A DNA stretch of 64,000 nt from JALOLG01 sp963776935 (GTDB lineage: Bacteria; Actinomycetota; Acidimicrobiia; Acidimicrobiales; Ilumatobacteraceae). The stretch's first letter is position 1. Every line of letters begins with the position of its first letter. Where the stretch lies: positions 496,001 through 560,000 of the forward strand of contig CAVZOP010000015.1 of the NCBI GenBank assembly GCA_963776935.1. Reading direction: 5' to 3'. The notes beneath the pieces were generated by a model. It saw only the letters and a list, made by a program, of their open reading frames with translations. It did not search any database and was not told the origin of the DNA. This document shows, in pieces, positions 55,295 through 64,000 of the stretch. Both the position numbers and the translations under genes were made by a program.

Positions 55295-56185
55295 GTGGGC
55301 GGACTCCGATATCGGGTCGCGCGGCGGGCCCGGCGGCTCCCCGTGCTTCGGCGCTATCCCCTCACGTACGTGTCGTCGTGGCTCGAGGGATACCGGCTCC
55401 GGCACGACTTCGACGAAGTCCACGCGTTCGTGATCTTCGTCGGCCAACCACGCACCGGGCACAGCATCGTCGGCGCCCTGCTCGACGCCCATCCGAACGC
55501 GCTGATCGCCCACGAGCTCGACGCCCTCAAGTACGTCGAGGTCGGGTACGACCGCCGCCGCCTGTTCGCCCTGCTCGTGCGCGCCGAGCAGAAGCGGATC
55601 GCCGCCGGGCACCTCTCGTCCACCGGCTACCAGTACCTCGTCGACGGCCAGTGGCAGGGTCGCTACGAGCACTTGCAAGTGATCGGCGACAAGAAGGGTG
55701 GCCGTTCGACCGCTCGGCTCGGCGACGACATCGGGCTGCTCGACCGGTTGCGGGCGACGGTCGGCGTCGACGTGTACGTCGTGCAGGTCGTGCGCAACCC
55801 GTACGACGTGATCGCCACCATGCAACGCCGGGCACCCAAGCGCCAGCTGACCGACGTGGTCGACCTGTTCTTCGAGCTCGCCGACACGGTCGACGAGGTC
55901 CGCCGGCGGGTCGCTCCCGATCGGTTCCACGAGCTCCATCACGGCGCCCTGATCAACGATCCGGCAGCGACGCTGAGCGAGCTGTGCCGGTTCCTGGGGC
56001 TTCCGGCACCCGCCGACTACCTCGACGCCTGCAGCGCCATCATCTACGACACACCCAGTCGCACCCGCGGCGACGTGGCGTGGACGCCGGAGCTGATCGA
56101 ACGCGTCGGAGCACGCGCGGCCGCCCACCCGTCGCTCGAGCACTATCGCTTCGACGCCCAGCCGACGCCGGCGGAGCCGGCGTGA
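55295..56185 (+). CDS. Sulfotransferase, first of a tandem pair
   Basis: 296 aa from GTG 55295. PAPS loop FVIFVGQPRTGHSIVGALLD, then AHPNALIAHELDALKYVEVG, which is shared almost exactly by the next protein. The WQGRYEHLQVIGDKKGGRST segment and the 3'-phosphate region VYVVQVVRNPYDVIATMQRR follow, then LSELCRFLGLPAPADYLDAC and TRGDVAWTPELIERV. The GxPRTGHS loop is distinct from the other sulfotransferase types in the window. It is the first gene of the rightward sulfotransferase/CysDN block and is divergent from the PglC-like gene. Confidence 0.87.
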   Translation: MGGLRYRVARRARRLPVLRRYPLTYVSSWLEGYRLRHDFDEVHAFVIFVGQPRTGHSIVGALLDAHPNALIAHELDALKYVEVGYDRRRLFALLVRAEQKRIAAGHLSSTGYQYLVDGQWQGRYEHLQVIGDKKGGRSTARLGDDIGLLDRLRATVGVDVYVVQVVRNPYDVIATMQRRAPKRQLTDVVDLFFELADTVDEVRRRVAPDRFHELHHGALINDPAATLSELCRFLGLPAPADYLDACSAIIYDTPSRTRGDVAWTPELIERVGARAAAHPSLEHYRFDAQPTPAEPA

Positions 56186-57063
56186 AGACCAAGCAGGCCC
56201 ACCGGCGACGCCAGGTCGCCCGCATCGTCGACGGGGTCCGGGTGCTCCCCGGGTTCCGCAGCTACCCGATGCTGTACGTCAGCTCGGCCGTGCGCGCCCG
56301 CCAGCGCCGCGCCGACTTCGCCAACGTGCGCACGTTCCTGCTGTTCGTGGGGCACCCCCGCAGCGGCCACAGCCTCGTCGGGTCCCTGCTCGACGCCCAT
56401 CCCGACGTCGTCGTGTCCCACGAGCTCGACGCGTTGAAGTACGTCGCCGCCGGCTACCGCCGTTCCCAGCTGTTCACGCTCGTGCTCGAGCACTCGAAGG
56501 CCAACGCCGCCGCCGGCCGCAAGTCGTGGGGCTACTCGTACGCCGTGCCCGGTCAATGGCAGGGACGGTACGACCGGTTGCAGGTGGTCGGCGACAAGCG
56601 CGGCCGGCGGACGACCGCCCGCCTCGCCGAGCGTCCCGAGCTGCTCGACCGGCTGGCGGCCACGGTGCAGGTGCCGGTCTCGGTCGTGCACGTCATCCGC
56701 GACCCGGTCGACAACATCTCGACGATGTGGCGCCGCGGCCATCGCACGCTCGAGTACCAGATCGACGAGTACTTCTCGCTGTGCCAGACCGTCGACGAGA
56801 TCAGGGCACGGGTCGATCCGTCGCACTACCACAGCCTGCGCCTCGAAGATCTCATCGCCCATCCGGCCGACGAGCTCGCCGAGCTGTGCCGCTTCCTCGA
56901 CATGCGGCCCGAGCCGGGGTACATCGAGGCGTGCGCGTCGATCGTGTTCGACGCGCCGCGCCGCACCCGCGACGAGGCGCCCTGGACGCCAGAGTTGCTC
57001 GACGACGTACAGCGGCGGGCCCGGGCCCACGCGTGGTTGGCGGCGTATCACGACGTCGAGTGA
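56182..57063 (+). CDS. Sulfotransferase, second of a tandem pair
   Basis: 293 aa from GTG 56182 (GTGA overlap). It is a clear paralogue of the preceding protein: FLLFVGHPRSGHSLVGSLLD, SHELDALKYVAAGYRRSQLF, GQWQGRYDRLQVVGDKRGRR, SVVHVIRDPVDNISTMWRRG, LAELCRFLDMRPEPGYIEAC and TRDEAPWTPELLDDV line up throughout, so this is a local duplication. The 3'-phosphate-binding part differs more (RDPVDNIS versus RNPYDVIA), which may reflect different acceptors. It is intact. The following glycosyltransferase starts ten bases after its stop. Confidence 0.88.
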   Translation: MKTKQAHRRRQVARIVDGVRVLPGFRSYPMLYVSSAVRARQRRADFANVRTFLLFVGHPRSGHSLVGSLLDAHPDVVVSHELDALKYVAAGYRRSQLFTLVLEHSKANAAAGRKSWGYSYAVPGQWQGRYDRLQVVGDKRGRRTTARLAERPELLDRLAATVQVPVSVVHVIRDPVDNISTMWRRGHRTLEYQIDEYFSLCQTVDEIRARVDPSHYHSLRLEDLIAHPADELAELCRFLDMRPEPGYIEACASIVFDAPRRTRDEAPWTPELLDDVQRRARAHAWLAAYHDVE

Positions 57064-57073
57064 GGGCCCACGA

Positions 57074-58157
57074 GTGATGGGAGGCGGGAGACGGGTGAGG
57101 CTGAAGTCGAGGGCGAAGCAGATGCTCCGCACGATCGGTGTGCGCCGGCGTCGGCCGCCGTGGGTGGTGCACGAGGAGCAGCCGGCGGCTCCCGATCCGC
57201 TCGACTCGGTGGGCCTGTACGCGATCGTCGTGACCTGGATGGAGGCCGACGTGATCGCGGCCACCGTGCGCAACGCCATCACCCAGGGTTGCGAGCGGGT
57301 GATCCTCGTCGACAACGACAGCCCCGACGACACCGTGGCCGCGGCGATCGCCGCCGGGGCCGAGCTGGGGACGTCGTTCTCGACCCCGCAGCTCGACGAG
57401 ATCCTCAAGATCCGGCTGCTCAACGAGACGGTCGCGCGTGTGTCGGAAGCCTCACCGCACGACCACATCTGGTGGCTGTGGCTCGACGCCGACGAGTTCG
57501 TCCACGGGCCAGCAGGCACGACGGTGGGCGAGATGGTGACGGCGCTGGATCGTCGCTTCCGCATCGTCGGCACCCGGTACTTCAACCACTTCCCAGACCG
57601 CCGGCCCGAGCACCTCGTCGGGCTCCACCCGCTCGACTTCCAGCCGTCGTGTGAGGAGCGATCGGGGAACCTCTGCGAACTCGGCCATCGCAAGCACAAC
57701 CTCCAGCGCTGGGATCGCGCCGGGCCACCGATCACGTCCGGGCTCGGCTTCCACGCCGCCGCGTGCCGACGTCACGCTCGTCGAGCCGACGGCGACGACG
57801 TTCACCCACCACTTCCCGTACCGGTTGGAGGAGGCCACGCGGCGTCGATTCGATGCGTTGTGTGGCCGCGACGATGACGGGCGATCACGCGTCGATCCCT
57901 ACGACCGCCAGGTTCGACGCAACGCCAGCACCGACTCGGACATGTCCAAGCGATACCGCACACTGGAGCACGTGTACGCGCGCGAGTGGGCGAGGATCGA
58001 GAACCTCCGCCGGGCGGGGAACCCGCTCGGCGTCGAGCTGAGCCGTTGGGAAGACGCGGTCGGCGCGATCGATGCACAGGTCACGAGGTGGTATCTGCCG
58101 GGCGAGCTCGACGCCGCGATCGCCGAGTGGGAGTTGCTGAACGGTGCCCGGCCATGA
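57074..58157 (+). CDS. Glycosyltransferase family 2-like protein (one frameshift)
   Basis: About 361 codons from GTG 57074. GT-A opening VGLYAIVVTWMEADVIAATV, RVILVDNDSPDDTVAAAIAA (first acidic motif) and WWLWLDADEFVHGPAGTTVG, with the D-x-D metal site. The middle part has GTRYFNHFPDRRPEHLVG and CELGHRKHNLQRWDRAGPP. The frame breaks near 57762; the end (TTFTHHFPYRLEEATRRRFD ... YDRQVRRNAS) is helical. It lies between sulfotransferase genes and overlaps the next one by ATGA, so it probably adds the residue that they sulfate. Confidence 0.8.
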
Positions 58158-59006
58158 CGCCCGCCCGTTCCGCACCGGGCGTCGTGAGAGAGGCGTTGCT
58201 GCCGAACTTCGTCGTGATCGGGGCGATGCGCTCCGGCTCGACGTCGCTGTACAAGTACCTGCAGGCCCACCCCGACGTGTTCATGCCGCGCAAGGAGATC
58301 CACTTCTTCGACGTCAGATGGGACCGCGGTGTGTCCTGGTACCACACGCGCTTCGAGGGGTACGCCGGCCAGACGGCGATCGGGGAAGCGACCCCGACCT
58401 ATCTCGCCGATCCGGTCGCCCTCGACCGGATGGCGAGCACGATCCCCGACGCCCGGCTCGTTGCGGTGTTGCGTGACCCGATCGATCGTGCCTACTCGCA
58501 CTACTGGATGGAGCACGCCCGCGAGCGCGATCCAGCGAACGTTCGAGACGGCAATCGCCGACGAGATGACCAAGCGACCGGGTGCTCCGGCCTCCGACTA
58601 CCTCGAGCGGGGGCGGTACGCGCGACAGCTCGAGCAGGTGTGCGAGCGGTTCCCGCGGACGCATCTCCACGTCGTGCTGCTCGACGATCTCCGCGACCGA
58701 CCGCAGGAGACCTACGCCGAAACCTGCCGGTTCCTCGGGATCGACGACGGGTTCGTCCCACCGCGTCTCGGCGAGCGGGTCAACCGGTTCGTGGCGTTCC
58801 GGTCGATGCGGATCCGGAACATGCGCCGCTCGCTGCCCACGAAGTGGCGGATCGGCCGCATCGTCGGCCGGCTCAACGCCCGCGAGGGCTCGTACGCCCC
58901 GATGGCGCCCGAGACCCGGGCGGAGCTGCGCCGCCACTTCGGCCCCGACAACGAGGCGCTCGCCGCCTGGCTCGGCCGCGACCTGTCGATGTGGGGCGCC
59001 TCGTGA
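58154..59006 (+). CDS. Sulfotransferase (heparan-sulfate-type, one frameshift)
   Basis: About 284 codons from ATG 58154 (ATGA overlap). The 5'-phosphosulfate loop FVVIGAMRSGSTSLYKYLQA (about 19-38) and PRKEIHFFDVRWDRGVSWYH match the protein at 45.3 kb and heparan N-/O-sulfotransferases. The 3'-phosphate site is RLVAVLRDPIDRAYSHYWME. After a break near 58535, the end has YLERGRYARQLEQVCERFPR, LLDDLRDRPQETYAETCRFL and METRAELRRHF-like helices. It is the last sulfotransferase before cysD, which starts 58 bp downstream in the same direction. Confidence 0.87.
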
Positions 59007-59064
59007 TCGTGGCGACACGCAGCCCCGACAGATCCCCGTGCACGGTCAGACGGGTAGCGTCGCG

Positions 59065-59974
59065 ATGGTGACACGGGTCGCCGGCGCCACCGCCCAACTC
59101 GAGGACGAGGCGATCACGATCATCCGCGAGGTCGCCGCCGAGTGCGAACGGCCGGTGCTGCTGTTCTCGGGCGGCAAGGACTCGGTGCTGATGCTGCACC
59201 TCGCCCGCCGGGCGTTCTGGCCGGCCCGGATCCCGTTCCCCGTCATGCACGTCGACACCGGCCACAACTTCGACGAGGTCATCGACTTCCGCGACCGCAC
59301 GGTCGACCGCTTCGACGTGAAGTTGATCGTCGCCTCGGTGCAGGAGTCGATCGATCGGGGCCGCGTCCGCGAGGACACCGGACCTCAGCGCGTCACGGAA
59401 CCCGCTGCAGACGGTGACGTTGCTGGACGCGATCGCCGAGCACCACTTCGATGCCGTGTTCGGCGGCGCCCGCCGCGACGAGGAACGAGCTCGCGCCAAA
59501 GAGCGGGTGGTGTCACACCGCGACGAGTTCGGCCAGTGGGATCCCAAGAACCAGCGCCCCGAGCTGTGGGGGATCTACAACACCCGCCACCATCGGGGCG
59601 AGCACGTGCGGGTGTTCCCGCTGTCGAACTGGACCGAGCTCGACGTGTGGCGTTTCATCGCCGAGCGCGACGTCGAACTGCCGCCGCTGTACTTCGCCCA
59701 TCGCCGGCAGGTTTTCCGGCGCGACGGGATGCTGATGGCGACCAACCGCCACGTGACGCGTCTCGACACCGAGGAACCGTTCGAGGCGCTGGTGCGGTTC
59801 CGTACGATCGGCGACGCCACGTGCACGGCGGCGGTCGAGTCGGCCGCCTTCACGGTCGACGACATCGTCGCCGAGACCGCGGTCGCCCGGGTCACCGAGC
59901 GCGGCGCCACCCGCGCCGACGACCGCATCTCCGAGGCCGGGATGGAAGACCGCAAGCGCCTGGGGTACTTCTGA
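59065..59974 (+). CDS. cysD: Sulfate adenylyltransferase small subunit (one frameshift)
   Basis: About 303 codons from ATG 59065; a GTG at 59038 is a possible longer start. Makes APS from ATP and sulfate together with CysN. The PP-loop VLLFSGGKDSVLMLHLARRA has SGGKDS at about 35-40, followed by FPVMHVDTGHNFDEVIDFRD. The frame breaks near 59385, in the conserved SASRNPLQTVTLLDAI segment. Then FGGARRDEERARAKERVVSH, WDPKNQRPELWGIYNTR and the C-terminal RISEAGMEDRKRLGYF complete the family. The stop and the cysN start share TGATG, so the two are co-translated. Its position after the sulfotransferase genes points to supply of activated sulfate for glycan sulfation rather than (or besides) cysteine synthesis. 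Confidence 0.92.
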
Positions 59975-61260
59975 TGGATCCCGTCGCGACCGTCGCCCGC
60001 CCGCGAGCACCACTGCGGTTCGCCACCGTCGGCAGTGTCGACGACGGCAAGTCGACGCTCATCGGGCGGCTGCTGCTCGACTCGAAGTCGATCTTCGAGG
60101 ATCAGCTCGAACACATCGAGGCGGTCAGCAAACGCCGCGGCAACGACTACGTCGACCTCGCCCTGCTGACCGACGGCCTGCGCGCCGAGCGCGAGCAGGG
60201 GATCACGATCGACGTCGCCTACCGCTACTTCTCGACGCCCGCCAGGGGCTTCATCATCGCCGACTGCCCAGGCCACGTGCAGTACACCCGCAACGCCATC
60301 ACCGGCGCGTCGACCGCCGACCTGGCGCTGGTGCTCGTCGACGCCCGCCACGGGATCGTCGAGCAGACCCGGCGCCACAGCCTGCTGGTCTCACTGCTCG
60401 GGGTCCCGCACCTCGTGATCTGCGTCAACAAGATGGACCTCGTCGGTCACGACCGTGACCGCTTCGAAGCGATCCGCCAGGAGTTCACCGAGTTCGCCGC
60501 CCGGCTCGACCTGCGCGACGTCACGTTCATCCCGATCTCCGCCCTCGACGGCGACAACGTCGTCGACCGCTCGGCCAACATGACGTGGTACGAGGGCCCG
60601 ACCCTGCTGCACCACCTCGAGACGGTGTACACGGCCAGCGACGAGAACCTGATCGACGTCCGCTTCCCGGTGCAATACGTCATCCGGCCGCAGCGCTCGG
60701 AGCACCGCGACTACCGCGGCTATGCCGGCACCGTCGCCGCCGGCACGATGCGGCCCGGCGACGAGGTGCTCGTGCTGCCGTCCGGGATGACGTCGCACAT
60801 CGTGCGCATCGACACCGCCGACGGGCCGGTCGCCGAGGCCCGGCCGTCGATGGCGGTCACGGTCTGCCTCGCCGACGACCTCGACGTGTCGCGCGGCGAC
60901 ATGATCTGCCGCCCTCACAACCATCCGACGCCGTGTCAGGACCTCGACGCCACGGTGGCCTGGATGGACTCCGAAGCTCCGCTCGCGCTCCGCCGCGTGT
61001 ACGCCCTCAAGCACACGACCCGAACGGTGCGGGCGGTGATCACCGACCTGCACTACCGCCTCGACGTGCACACCCTGCACCGCGACACCGACGCGACGCA
61101 GCTCGAGCTCAACGAGATCGGCCGGATCACCCTGCGGGCGACGGCGCCGCTGTTCGCCGACGACTACCGCCGCAGCCGCGTCACCGGCAGCTTCGTCCTG
61201 ATCGACGAAGCGACCAACCAGACCGTCGCCGCCGGCATGCTCCGCACCGCCAGCGGCTGA
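59974..61260 (+). CDS. cysN: Sulfate adenylyltransferase large subunit (GTPase)
   Basis: 428 aa, intact. EF-Tu-like GTPase that drives APS formation with CysD. G1 FATVGSVDDGKSTLIGRLLL (about 17-36), G2/G3 region REQGITIDVAYRYF and IADCPGHVQYTRNAITGAS, G4 VICVNKMDLV, and G5 FIPISALDGDNV. The C-terminal beta-barrels include RDYRGYAGTVAAGTMRPGDE and LRRVYALKHTTRTVRAVI. The length shows no fused APS kinase (CysC) domain, so the kinase that turns APS into PAPS must be encoded elsewhere. It is convergent with the CHAT gene; the stops are four bases apart. Confidence 0.95.
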   Translation: MDPVATVARPRAPLRFATVGSVDDGKSTLIGRLLLDSKSIFEDQLEHIEAVSKRRGNDYVDLALLTDGLRAEREQGITIDVAYRYFSTPARGFIIADCPGHVQYTRNAITGASTADLALVLVDARHGIVEQTRRHSLLVSLLGVPHLVICVNKMDLVGHDRDRFEAIRQEFTEFAARLDLRDVTFIPISALDGDNVVDRSANMTWYEGPTLLHHLETVYTASDENLIDVRFPVQYVIRPQRSEHRDYRGYAGTVAAGTMRPGDEVLVLPSGMTSHIVRIDTADGPVAEARPSMAVTVCLADDLDVSRGDMICRPHNHPTPCQDLDATVAWMDSEAPLALRRVYALKHTTRTVRAVITDLHYRLDVHTLHRDTDATQLELNEIGRITLRATAPLFADDYRRSRVTGSFVLIDEATNQTVAAGMLRTASG

Positions 61261-61264
61261 CTGC

Positions 61265-64000
61265 TCAGGGCGTCCAATCGGCGAGGTGTTCGGCGAGGCT
61301 CGAGAGCGCGGCCGCCGCGGCTGGGTCGCGGACCAGGGTGGCGAGCTCGGCGGCGTACCTGGTGGGTGAGCTGCGCTCGCGCGCCGTCGAACGCTGGCGG
61401 AAGACGTCGGTGTAGGCGGTCTTGATCGCCTCGAGCGTCGCCGCATCGCCGAGCGACCCGGCGATCAGGGCTCGGGTCAGCGCCAGGTCGGGATGGGCCA
61501 CCCGTCCCCAGAAGTCGGTCGCCGGCCCGGCGAAGTCCGGGGCGTCGATGGCTTCGAGGATCGCCGCCCGCTCGCTCGGCGCGAGCAGGCCGCCGGTCCC
61601 GTCGAGCTGCAGGGCGCAGTTGGCCCCGTAGGGCTTGCCGTCGATCCGCCACACCTCGGCGTAGGCGCGGGTGGCGGTGCGCAGCGCGGTTGTGCGCTCG
61701 CGACCCTGGGTGGACGCGGCGACGGCCTTCCAGAACCCGGCGCTGATCGCCACCCGCTCGGCGGTCCGCCCGAGCGCGAGCAGCGTCTCGATCCTGGCCT
61801 GGGCCATCTCGCGCAGCTCGACGGCCGTCGGGGCCGGGGCGTCGGGGACGAGCGCAGCGAGCTCAGCCAGCTCGCCGGCATCGGGTGGCCGGGTCGACTC
61901 GATCGCCGCGGCAAGACGAACTTCGAGGTTGGCGAGCTGCTCGACGGCCTTCAGTGACACATTGGAGTCGGGACACGTGAGCGCCTTGCGGTACACGCGG
62001 ACCGCATCGGGGAGCGCGCCGCACTCGCCGAACGCCTCTCCCAGGGCGGTCCACACGTCACCCCGCCGGTCCCAGGGACTGGTGGCGAGCTCATGGAGCG
62101 TGCGGACCTCGGCGGCGATGCTGTCGCGGTCCGCCCCGGGATCCCCGGCGCGGATCGCCAGCGCGCCGAGCGCCCGTACCAACTCTTCGGCCGACACCGG
62201 ACGGCTCGCCGACGACGCGCGGGCGCGCGCCGCCGACAGCCGGAACGCCGGGTCTCCATAGCACTGGTAGGCGGCCCATGTGTTCGTCGCGCCGCCGTCG
62301 ATCTGGTGGGCGGCGACACGCGCCGCGCGCACCGCCCCCCCGAACGTCTCACCGCCGAGCATCCGGTCGTAGAACACCCTGGCGAACTCGGCGGCCGCCC
62401 GGTCGTCGACCGACCACCCCGCCGCCACGACGGCCCGCACGCCCATGGCCATCAGCGTGCGCGAGAGGCTGGCGGCGAGCTGGGGTAGGTGCTTGCGCTG
62501 GAAGCCCGGGCTCGACGACAGCTTTTCGTCGGACGCGGCCGAGCCGTCCCCTTCGAGGAGCTCGGTGCCGACGCTGCCGAGGTGGCAGCAGTTCAAGAAC
62601 ACCAGGCTCGGCGGGCGGCGCATCTGGCCGATCTCCACGGCCGTGAGGTACTGGTCGGGCCCGATGGCCACGCCACCCCAGGGCTCGTCGTCGCGTCCCT
62701 TCGGCTCGAACCACCCGTGGGCGGCGATGTGCAGGATCTGGTAGTCGTCGGCGAGCAGCCGCCCGATCACGGCCCCCGCGGCACCCTCGACCGGTGCCGG
62801 GTCGTCGAAGACCAGCGAGGCGACGGGGACGCCGGCCGCGGTGAGTTGCTCGACCACCGCCTTGGCCTCGCGGCGCGCTCCCTCCAAGCGGGGGAATCGG
62901 GCGCCGGCGGGTGGATCGCCGATGACGAGCGCGCGGGGGTGCACCGCCGAGATGTCACCCACCGGCCGATCGATCAGCTTGAGCTGACGTACGAGGCCCA
63001 TCCGCTTCACCAACGGCTCCGGCCCGGTGAGCGCCGAGCGATCGGCGAGCGCCTCCCAGGGGATGTCGGCCGTCTCGTCGTCGACGACGAGCACGAGGTT
63101 CTCGACCGACGCCAACTCCCGCTTCAAGTCGTTCGGGAGCAGCAGCTCGAATAACGCTACGTTCACCGTGCCGTCGACGCGCGCCGACCCGACGGCGTCG
63201 CGCACCATCTTCCCGACGAGGCCGTTGTCAACCACGTGCGGCAGCAAGATCGGCTCGGGCGCGGGCTCCGAGCGACGTGAACGTCAGGCCCACCCGACCC
63301 TCGCCGTCCTTCTTTCCGGGCCCGGTGACGAGGAGACGCCGCCACATGCCCGCCCCGTACTCGGCCGTCGGTGCCGACGGCCGGCCGCCCTCGCCCACCT
63401 CGAGCCGTTCGGCAGGCCGTAGCGTGCCGCCGGCCTGCAGCGAGACGGGGAGGTAGCGCTCGATGTCGCGAACGATCCGGGCCGCGTCCTCGGCCCGCTG
63501 GCGGTACAGCTCGACGATCTCGAGGTGATCGATGTGCACCGGCCGCTCCGTCTGCGAAGCGGCGAGCTCGCGGTTGGCGAGCAGCACGCCTTCGACGAGC
63601 GAGCTCACCACAGTGGGGACCTGCAGCCCGTCCGGGCCGTAGCTGCCGACCAGCACGGTCGAGAGCCCGACGCAGACGGGCGTAGCCGCGGCCGCGTCGA
63701 GCAAGGGCGGCGGGACCGAAGCGAGGGCGTGCTCGACGGCGGCGTTGTGCAGCGCCCTTGCGAGCGCGGTGGGCGTGAGATCCCCCATCTCGCCGAGGCC
63801 GACCACGGACACCCCGGCGAACCCTTCCCGCCCGTCGCCATCGGACGGCACGACCCGGAGCACGTCGTTCGGAGTCAATGGATAGCGGCCGAGCACCTGA
63901 CGCGCCGTCAGCCGGCCACCGAGCAGGCGATCGGCCCACTCCTCGGCTCCGCCGAACGGCGTCCCGGCGTAGTGACCGAGCACGACCAGATGGCTGGCGT
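61265..64000 (-). CDS. CHAT-domain (caspase-like) protein, 5' end outside window (one frameshift)
   Basis: At least 911 codons. From the N-terminal side: GHYAGTPFGGAEEWADRLLG, VLRVVPSDGDGREGFAGVSV, WVGLGEMGDL-like VVGLGEMGDLTPTALARALH and HIDHLEIVELYRQRAEDAAR. A break near 63265 joins this to LLPHVVDNGLVGKMVRDAVG. The CHAT domain follows: LVLVVDDETADIPWEALADR, PRALVIGDPPAGARFPRLEG, the catalytic histidine in ILHIAAHGWFEPKGRDDEPW, the catalytic cysteine in LVFLNCCHLGSVG, and NTWAAYQCYGDPAFRLSAAR. The last 300 residues are alpha-helical and TPR-like. CHAT proteins are proteases, several of them in conflict or cell-death systems. The upstream region may hold a sensor or hydrolase domain, but it is outside the window. 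Confidence 0.85.

Noticed and set aside
1..64000. CRISPR array, rRNA operon, transposase or prophage
   Set aside because: I saw no regularly spaced direct repeats of CRISPR length, no rRNA motifs, no transposase with terminal repeats and no phage structural genes.

Overview
The window is high-GC DNA with frequent GTG starts, many ATGA/GTGA/TGATG stop-start overlaps, a DUF222-HNH ('13E12-like') gene and actinobacterial-looking housekeeping genes. I infer an actinobacterium, possibly Acidimicrobiia (Ilumatobacter-like). That placement is inference only; no 16S rRNA or marker phylogeny is available here.

Layout. 0-7.3 kb is housekeeping: a partial kinase, thrC, hom, an enoyl-CoA hydratase, lysA, argS and a PNPOx-like protein. 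7.3-11.1 kb is one very large secreted phosphoesterase that joins a type I phosphodiesterase domain to a 5'-nucleotidase. 11.2-20.5 kb is mixed: tRNA-Arg(CCG), a GNAT-like protein, DUF5990, DUF72, a histidine phosphatase, a compact group (glycosyltransferase, atypical PTPS, MDR dehydrogenase, RibA-RibD fusion) suggesting an unassigned pterin/pyrimidine pathway, an EEP-type nuclease/phosphatase, an alpha/beta hydrolase and a lipoprotein.

20.6-61.3 kb is a roughly 40-kb surface polysaccharide locus. It encodes a PglF-like dehydratase, a Wzz/BY-kinase-like regulator, a DegT aminotransferase, an epimerase, a UDP-sugar dehydrogenase, a polytopic polymerase candidate, at least seven glycosyltransferases, a Wzm/Wzt-type ABC exporter with a C-terminal cargo domain, two NodB deacetylases, a PglC-like initiating transferase, an ATP-grasp enzyme, an ACP with an AMP-ligase, a G8/beta-helix protein, two exosortase-locus-type hydrolases, eight sulfotransferases of at least four subtypes, and CysD/CysN at the end. 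The simplest reading is that CysDN makes APS, an APS kinase elsewhere makes PAPS, and the sulfotransferases decorate a polysaccharide that is started by PglC, elongated by the glycosyltransferases and exported by the ABC transporter. 61.3-64 kb is a CHAT-domain (caspase-like) protein that runs off the window.

Caveat on quality. About 35 apparent single-base frameshifts are spread over about 20 genes, including thrC, hom and cysD, while other genes are intact. Uncorrected sequencing indels explain this better than real decay. Frameshifted genes are annotated over their full span, with approximate break positions.
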